Assembly: GCF_029543155.1 (NCBI RefSeq) | Contig: NZ_JARQXA010000002.1 | Location: 186,001-250,000 of the forward strand | Source: Sphingomonas sp. HITSZ_GF | GTDB lineage: Bacteria > Pseudomonadota > Alphaproteobacteria > Sphingomonadales > Sphingomonadaceae | DNA: 64,000 nucleotides | Reading direction: 5' to 3' | Shown: piece by piece, positions 58,875 through 64,000 of the stretch | Layout: the number at the start of each line of letters is the position of its first letter | Numbering within the stretch: position 1 is the stretch's first letter | Notes under the pieces: model-generated | What the model was told of the DNA's origin: nothing | Database searches by the model: none | What the model saw: only the letters and a program-made list of their open reading frames with translations | Made by a program: the position numbers and the translations under genes

Positions 58875-59942
58875 TCAGGCATCCTGCTTCAGCGTCGCCA
58901 TGTCGATGACGAAGCGGTACTTCACGTCGCTCTTCGTCATCCGGTCATAGGCGGTCTCGATCTCGTCCATCCGGATCATCTCGATATCGGCAGTCAGCCC
59001 GTGCTGGTGGCAGAAATCGAGCATCTCCTGCGTCTCTGCGATGCCGCCGATCAGCGAGCCGGCGATCGCGCGGCGCTTGAACACCAGGTTCATCACCGAA
59101 GGCGAGGGATGGGCATGCTCGGGCACGCCGACCAGCGTGAGCGTGCCGTCGCGCTTGAGCAGCCCGGTCAGCGCATCGAGATCATGGCTCGCCGCCACCG
59201 TATCGAGGATGAAGTCGAAGCTGTTGGCGTGCGCCGCCATCTCGTCGGCATTGCGCGAGACGATCACTTCATGCGCGCCGAGCTTCTTCGCGTCCTCGAT
59301 CTTCGACGGCGAGGTGGTGAAGGCGACGACATGCGCACCCATCGCCGCAGCGATCTTGATGCCCATGTGACCCAGGCCGCCGATACCGACCACGCCGACC
59401 TTCTTGCCGGGGCCGGCATTCCAGTGGCGGAGCGGCGAATAGGTGGTGATGCCGGCGCAGAGCAGCGGCGCCACCGCCGCCAGATCCTTCTCGTCATGGC
59501 CGATCTTGAGCACGAAGCCGTGCTTGACGACGATGTGATCCGAATAGCCGCCAAAGGTGTGGCCGCCGAGATGCGCATCGGGCCCGTTATAGGTGCCGGT
59601 GAAGCCGGTGGTCTCGCAGAACTGCTCCTCGCCTTCGTGGCAGGACGGGCAATGGCCGCAGCTGTCGACCATGCAACCGACGCCGACCAGGTCGCCTACC
59701 GCGAACCGGGTGACGTCGCCGCCCACCGCGGAAACGCGGCCGACGATCTCGTGCCCGGGGACACAGGGGAAGAGCGTGCCGTCCCATTCGCTGCGCGCGG
59801 TGTGCAGGTCCGAATGGCAGACGCCGCAGAACAGGATGTCGATCGAGACGTCGTCGGGCAGCAGGTCGCGGCGTTCGAAGGTGAAGGGCGCGAGCGGCGT
59901 GGTCGCCGACTGCGCGGCATAGGCCTTGGCCTGGGTGGTCAT
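58875..59942 (-). CDS. Zinc-dependent NADP alcohol dehydrogenase (YahK/CAD type)
   Basis: The 355-residue enzyme has CGVCHSDLH and PGHEIVGRV for the catalytic zinc, CGHCPSCHEGEEQFC for the structural zinc, and the Rossmann motif VGIGGLGHMGIKIA. It matches the cinnamyl alcohol dehydrogenase-like group that reduces aldehydes with NADPH. It lies 40 bases downstream of the aldo/keto reductase on the same strand. The ATG at 59942 fits MTTQAKAYAAQSA. Confidence 0.92.
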   Translation of the reverse strand: MTTQAKAYAAQSATTPLAPFTFERRDLLPDDVSIDILFCGVCHSDLHTARSEWDGTLFPCVPGHEIVGRVSAVGGDVTRFAVGDLVGVGCMVDSCGHCPSCHEGEEQFCETTGFTGTYNGPDAHLGGHTFGGYSDHIVVKHGFVLKIGHDEKDLAAVAPLLCAGITTYSPLRHWNAGPGKKVGVVGIGGLGHMGIKIAAAMGAHVVAFTTSPSKIEDAKKLGAHEVIVSRNADEMAAHANSFDFILDTVAASHDLDALTGLLKRDGTLTLVGVPEHAHPSPSVMNLVFKRRAIAGSLIGGIAETQEMLDFCHQHGLTADIEMIRMDEIETAYDRMTKSDVKYRFVIDMATLKQDA

Positions 59943-59982
59943 GGGGATTCCTCTGTTCTTGGGGTGTCGGAAATTCAGGGCC

Positions 59983-61089
<1,107 letters not shown>

Positions 61090-62010
61090 ATGAACCGTCA
61101 GGACCTGGCCGATCTCGCCGCCTTCGTCGCCGTCGCGCGCGAGCGCAGCTTCACCCGTGCCGCCGCCCAGCTGGGCGTGACGCCCTCGGCGCTGAGCCAT
61201 TGCATGCGCGGGCTGGAGGAGCGACTGGGCGTACGGCTGCTCAACCGCACCACGCGCAGCGTCACCGCCACCGAGGCGGGCGAGCGGATGCTGCGCTCGG
61301 TCGCCTTCCATCTCGACGAGATCGCCACGCACGTAACGGCGCTCAACGACCTGCGCGAGCGCCCCGCCGGCAATATCCGCATCACCGCCGACGAATTCTC
61401 ACTGCAGACCGTGCTGTGGCCGCGGCTGCGCGACGCGCTGGCGCGCTATCCGGACATCAAGCTGGAGATAGAGACCGACTACAAGCTGGTCGACATCGTC
61501 GCCGAGAAGTTCGACGCCGGCGTGCGGCTGGGCGACATCATCGACAAGGACATGATCGCCGTGCCGATCAGCCCGCCGATGCGGATGCTGGTGGTGGCGA
61601 GCCCGGGCTATTTCGACAAGGCCGGCCGCCCGCAGACGCCGCAGGAGCTGGCCGGCCATTGCTGCATCAACCTGCGCCTGCCGACGCTGCGTGGCCTCTA
61701 TGCCTGGGAATTCGAGCGGAACGGGCGGGCGCAGCGGGTGCGCGTGGAGGGCCAGCTGACCTTCAACAGCATCTTCCATATCCGCGAGGCGGCGCTCGAC
61801 GGCTTCGGGCTCGGCTATCTGATGGAGAGCATGGTGCGCGACGACCTCGACGCCGGCACGCTCGAGACGGTGCTCGAGGACTGGTCGCCGCCCTTTGCCG
61901 GCTATCACCTCTATTATCCGAGCCGCCGCCAGCCGACGCCGGCCTTTGCCGCGATCGTCGAGGCGCTGCGCTGGCGGCACAGGGAAGCCGGGAAAGCCCG
62001 GAACGGATAG
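61090..62010 (+). CDS. LysR-family transcriptional regulator
   Basis: The 306-residue protein has the LysR helix-turn-helix at the start (LADLAAFVAVARERSFTRAA, LGVTPSALSHCMRGLEERLG, LLNRTTRSVTATEAGE) and the effector domain typical of the group that controls aldehyde or quinone stress genes. It is divergent from the aldo/keto reductase, its probable target. Confidence 0.92.
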   Translation: MNRQDLADLAAFVAVARERSFTRAAAQLGVTPSALSHCMRGLEERLGVRLLNRTTRSVTATEAGERMLRSVAFHLDEIATHVTALNDLRERPAGNIRITADEFSLQTVLWPRLRDALARYPDIKLEIETDYKLVDIVAEKFDAGVRLGDIIDKDMIAVPISPPMRMLVVASPGYFDKAGRPQTPQELAGHCCINLRLPTLRGLYAWEFERNGRAQRVRVEGQLTFNSIFHIREAALDGFGLGYLMESMVRDDLDAGTLETVLEDWSPPFAGYHLYYPSRRQPTPAFAAIVEALRWRHREAGKARNG

Positions 62011-62016
62011 CGCCGT

Positions 62017-62616
62017 TCACGGACCCGGCGGGCTGTCGAGCCGGCGATAATAGATGATGAACTCGTCGCCGCTCCTGCCCGTGTCGAAGATCGCAGCGGT
62101 GCGCTCCAGCCCCTGGGCGCGGAGCTCGGGCCCTCCGGTATCGCGTTCGAGCGCTTCCCACACCGGCCCCATCGTGCCCGTCGCGGGATCGGGATCGGCA
62201 TAGCCGTTCATCTCGCAGATATTCGCCTTGCAGGCGATCTTGAGGACGCGCTTGTCGCCGCCGATATAGGGAATGGCGCGGGTGAAGTCGCGCAGCGCCG
62301 CTTCGCTGCGCGGCGCCCATGCCATGTCGCGCTTCTCGACGAGCAGCTGCGAGGCCTGCTGGCTCGCCTTGTTTCCATTGCGCCGCGTCGGGCGGATCGG
62401 AATCGGCTCCATCTTTTCCGCGGAGGCCGCGCTGGGCAACGGCAGCGGCAGGGAAGACGACGGCCCGGGTGCGCCGCCGGCGATCCGCACCTGTCCGGCG
62501 GGTGCCGCGGCCGGATCATCGCCCAGGAAGTGCAGCGCCAGCCCGGCCGAGCCCAGAATGGCGAGCGTGCCGCCGATGAGCCAGCGCCGGGTCGCGCGAT
62601 CCGAAAGTGCTTGCAA
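62017..62616 (-). CDS. Membrane-anchored protein of unknown function
   Basis: The 199-residue protein has an N-terminal anchor (about residues 12-31, WLIGGTLAILGSAGLALHFL), a Pro/Ser linker to about residue 75, and a periplasmic domain. The domain has IACKANICEMNGYADPD, with a Cys pair likely to form a disulfide, and DEFIIYYRR near the end. No family is recognised. It is convergent with lysR, six bases apart, and lies downstream of the sialidase-like gene past a strong hairpin. Confidence 0.6.
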   Translation of the reverse strand: MQALSDRATRRWLIGGTLAILGSAGLALHFLGDDPAAAPAGQVRIAGGAPGPSSSLPLPLPSAASAEKMEPIPIRPTRRNGNKASQQASQLLVEKRDMAWAPRSEAALRDFTRAIPYIGGDKRVLKIACKANICEMNGYADPDPATGTMGPVWEALERDTGGPELRAQGLERTAAIFDTGRSGDEFIIYYRRLDSPPGP

Positions 62617-62640
62617 GGCCGGTACTCCCTCCGGGTGAAC

Positions 62641-62673
62641 GCCCCCGGCGACGCGGCGTACGCCGCCGGGGGC
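62641..62673. terminator. Hairpin after the sialidase-like gene
   Basis: GCCCCCGGCG pairs with CGCCGGGGGC around ACGCGGCGTACGC, with a further inner GCGGCGTACGCCGC. On the plus strand TTTCTC follows; on the minus strand GTTCAC. It lies 19 bases after the sialidase stop codon. Confidence 0.6.
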
Positions 62674-62691
62674 TTTCTCAGCGGCTCCGGA

Positions 62692-63873
62692 TCAGAGCGG
62701 CGCCGAACCGAAATACACGTCGCAGCCGGTGCCGGTCGGGCTCAGCCGCGTCGTCATCTGCACGACGTTCTTGCCGCCCGAGCTGTTGGGCACCCATTGC
62801 AGCGCCGGCGAGAAGCCGTCGCAGGTGGCCGATTGCGGATCGTCGACCGAGACCGGCGCGTTCATCGCGGTCCAGGGGCCTTCGGGGCTGCCATTGTCGC
62901 TGCGGAACAGCAGATAGCCGTTCGCCGCCGACCAGGACCCGTCGCTGAGATGCAGGTGATGGCCGATCCACAGCAGCGGGCCGCCATTCTGCACCGATTT
63001 CACCATCGGGGTGCCGTTGAAATAGCGGCTGGCGCTTCCCGTCATCTGGGTGCCGATATTGGTGGTCGTGCCGTAGTTCCAGCCGTCGGTCGAGGTCTTG
63101 TAGTGATGCCGGCAGTTGTTGATGCCGGCCACGCCGCACACCTCATAGGTCAGCATCCAGCGGTCGGTGCCGTCGGTCAGCTTGACCACGATCGGCATGC
63201 CCGGACGATGCGTTTCCTTGGTGTTCGAGGTGCCGATCGCAACCAGATTGCTGCGGTCGGTCCAGGTCGCGCCGCCATCGCTGCTGCGGACCCGCACCAG
63301 CTTCTGGCTGCAGCAGTCGCTGGTTTCGTCGGCATAGATCAGCACCAGGTTGCCGGCGCTGTCGAACGAGAAATTGGGCTCCCAGAAACCATCGTCGTCG
63401 GTCGAGGTGATCGCCTTGTTCGATGTCGCCGCGGTCGACAGATAGGTCCAGTTGCGGCCCTTGTCGGTGCTTCGGAAGATCCGGATCTTCGGAATGCAGC
63501 CCACGCAATGGGTTTCGGTGTTGATGCCCAGGATCAGATCGCCATTGGGCATGACGACGAAATCGGGGCTGCTGGTCTGGACGGTCGACCAGTTCGACTC
63601 GCCGAAGGTGCTCACCGCAGTCCAGGAAGCGCCGTTATCGGTGCTCGAGAAGACCCGGACGCGATAGTCATTGGGGAACAGCAGCACCGTGGCGATCAGC
63701 TCGCCCGTCGCCAGCATGCGGATACGGGGATAGCGAGCCTGGGTCTGGAGCAGGGTTTGTGCCTCGGCCGCAACGGGGATGCTGGTCGCCCCGATCGCCG
63801 CGAGTGCGGCCAACAGGCCAAGCTTGCCGAATATACGCCCGCAGATACGCCGAACTAGAGATCTGCCGATCAT
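62692..63873 (-). CDS. Exported sialidase-fold (BNR/Asp-box) protein
   Basis: The 393-residue protein has a signal peptide (AALAAIGATSIPVAAEAQ) and at least three Asp boxes: SSTDNGASWT near residue 75, RSTDKGRNWT near 133 and RSSDGGATWT near 196. These mark a sialidase-type beta-propeller. The arginine triad needed for sialic acid cannot be confirmed by eye, so it may act on another sugar or not be an enzyme. It contains ten or more Cys, consistent with life outside the cytoplasm. CTCTCCTTTC upstream, read as GAAAGGAGAG on the minus strand, is its ribosome binding site. Confidence 0.8.
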   Translation of the reverse strand: MIGRSLVRRICGRIFGKLGLLAALAAIGATSIPVAAEAQTLLQTQARYPRIRMLATGELIATVLLFPNDYRVRVFSSTDNGASWTAVSTFGESNWSTVQTSSPDFVVMPNGDLILGINTETHCVGCIPKIRIFRSTDKGRNWTYLSTAATSNKAITSTDDDGFWEPNFSFDSAGNLVLIYADETSDCCSQKLVRVRSSDGGATWTDRSNLVAIGTSNTKETHRPGMPIVVKLTDGTDRWMLTYEVCGVAGINNCRHHYKTSTDGWNYGTTTNIGTQMTGSASRYFNGTPMVKSVQNGGPLLWIGHHLHLSDGSWSAANGYLLFRSDNGSPEGPWTAMNAPVSVDDPQSATCDGFSPALQWVPNSSGGKNVVQMTTRLSPTGTGCDVYFGSAPL

Positions 63874-64000
63874 GTCGCTCTCCTTTCGCTAGACATCCTC
63901 TCCATCCGGCCCCGCCGCATTCTCCGATCCGCGCCGTCTTTGCGGCACTGCTTGTTGCGGGATGCCTTGCGAGCGCCCCCGATCGGCGAACGCGAAATCT
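63874..64000. other. No feature identified
   Basis: These 127 bases hold the upstream region of the sialidase-like gene. A short plus-strand frame from about 63930 looks like a lipoprotein signal (AALLVAGC), but no start codon fits, so no gene is called. Confidence 0.5.

Noticed and set aside
63930..64000. Start of a lipoprotein gene on the plus strand at the window edge
   Set aside because: AALLVAGC looks like a lipobox, but no ATG, GTG or TTG lies in frame at a sensible distance.

Overview
The window reads as chromosomal DNA of a sphingomonad (Sphingomonadaceae, most like Sphingomonas). The DNA is GC-rich. It carries a circularly permuted two-piece tmRNA of the alphaproteobacterial kind, a DivK-like receiver next to rpmG, and many dispersed GC-rich palindromes of the type common in sphingomonad intergenic regions. 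I see no rRNA, tRNA, insertion sequence, prophage or CRISPR array. Almost all of it is ordinary core and accessory chromosome. The unusual signals lie in repeats, 3' ends, gene overlaps and a few small operons.

Layout. 0-10 kb: end of a divK-like gene, rpmG, a GDT1-like membrane protein, dps, a metallophosphoesterase divergent from an ATP-dependent DNA ligase, an M28 peptidase, an EamA transporter, an S41 protease divergent from an Lrp regulator, and a double cold-shock protein with a glycine-rich front half. 10-17 kb: terC, an RNase D, lptC-lptA-lptB and rpoN. 17-24 kb: the ligase-associated exonuclease and Lhr-type helicase, which normally sit beside the ligase but here are about 13 kb away, then a retropepsin-like protease and a mannitol dehydrogenase family enzyme. 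24-28 kb: hisZ, serA and serC on the minus strand, with a structured serC leader. 28-36 kb: DUF4328 protein, extensin-like lipoprotein, LOG protein, HD-GYP phosphodiesterase, a tandem winged-helix regulator, cytochrome c, pheA, and an XRE regulator with a membrane partner.

36-45 kb: mutY, a serine hydrolase and nudC in overlapping order, then dciA, two paralogous thiol-disulfide proteins, smc and a PLP enzyme. 45-51 kb: a GH130-GH13-GT4 carbohydrate operon, chorismate mutase, a polyprenyl diphosphate synthase and a small acidic protein. 51-54 kb: hrpB, interrupted by a palindromic repeat with two long C tracts. 54-58 kb: lemA, three TPM-domain proteins and a Nudix hydrolase, then mscL and an Rrf2 regulator. 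58-64 kb: the permuted ssrA gene, alcohol dehydrogenase and aldo/keto reductase divergent from a LysR regulator, and a sialidase-fold secreted protein.

The strongest candidates for something undescribed are a roughly 80-base repeat found three times just after stop codons and always in the sense of the upstream gene; a second 39-base family with the same habit; a crossing pair of stems after mscL; twin hairpins with identical loops at the end of ssrA; and the C-tract insertion in hrpB. All come from reading the sequence alone; no database or folding program was run.
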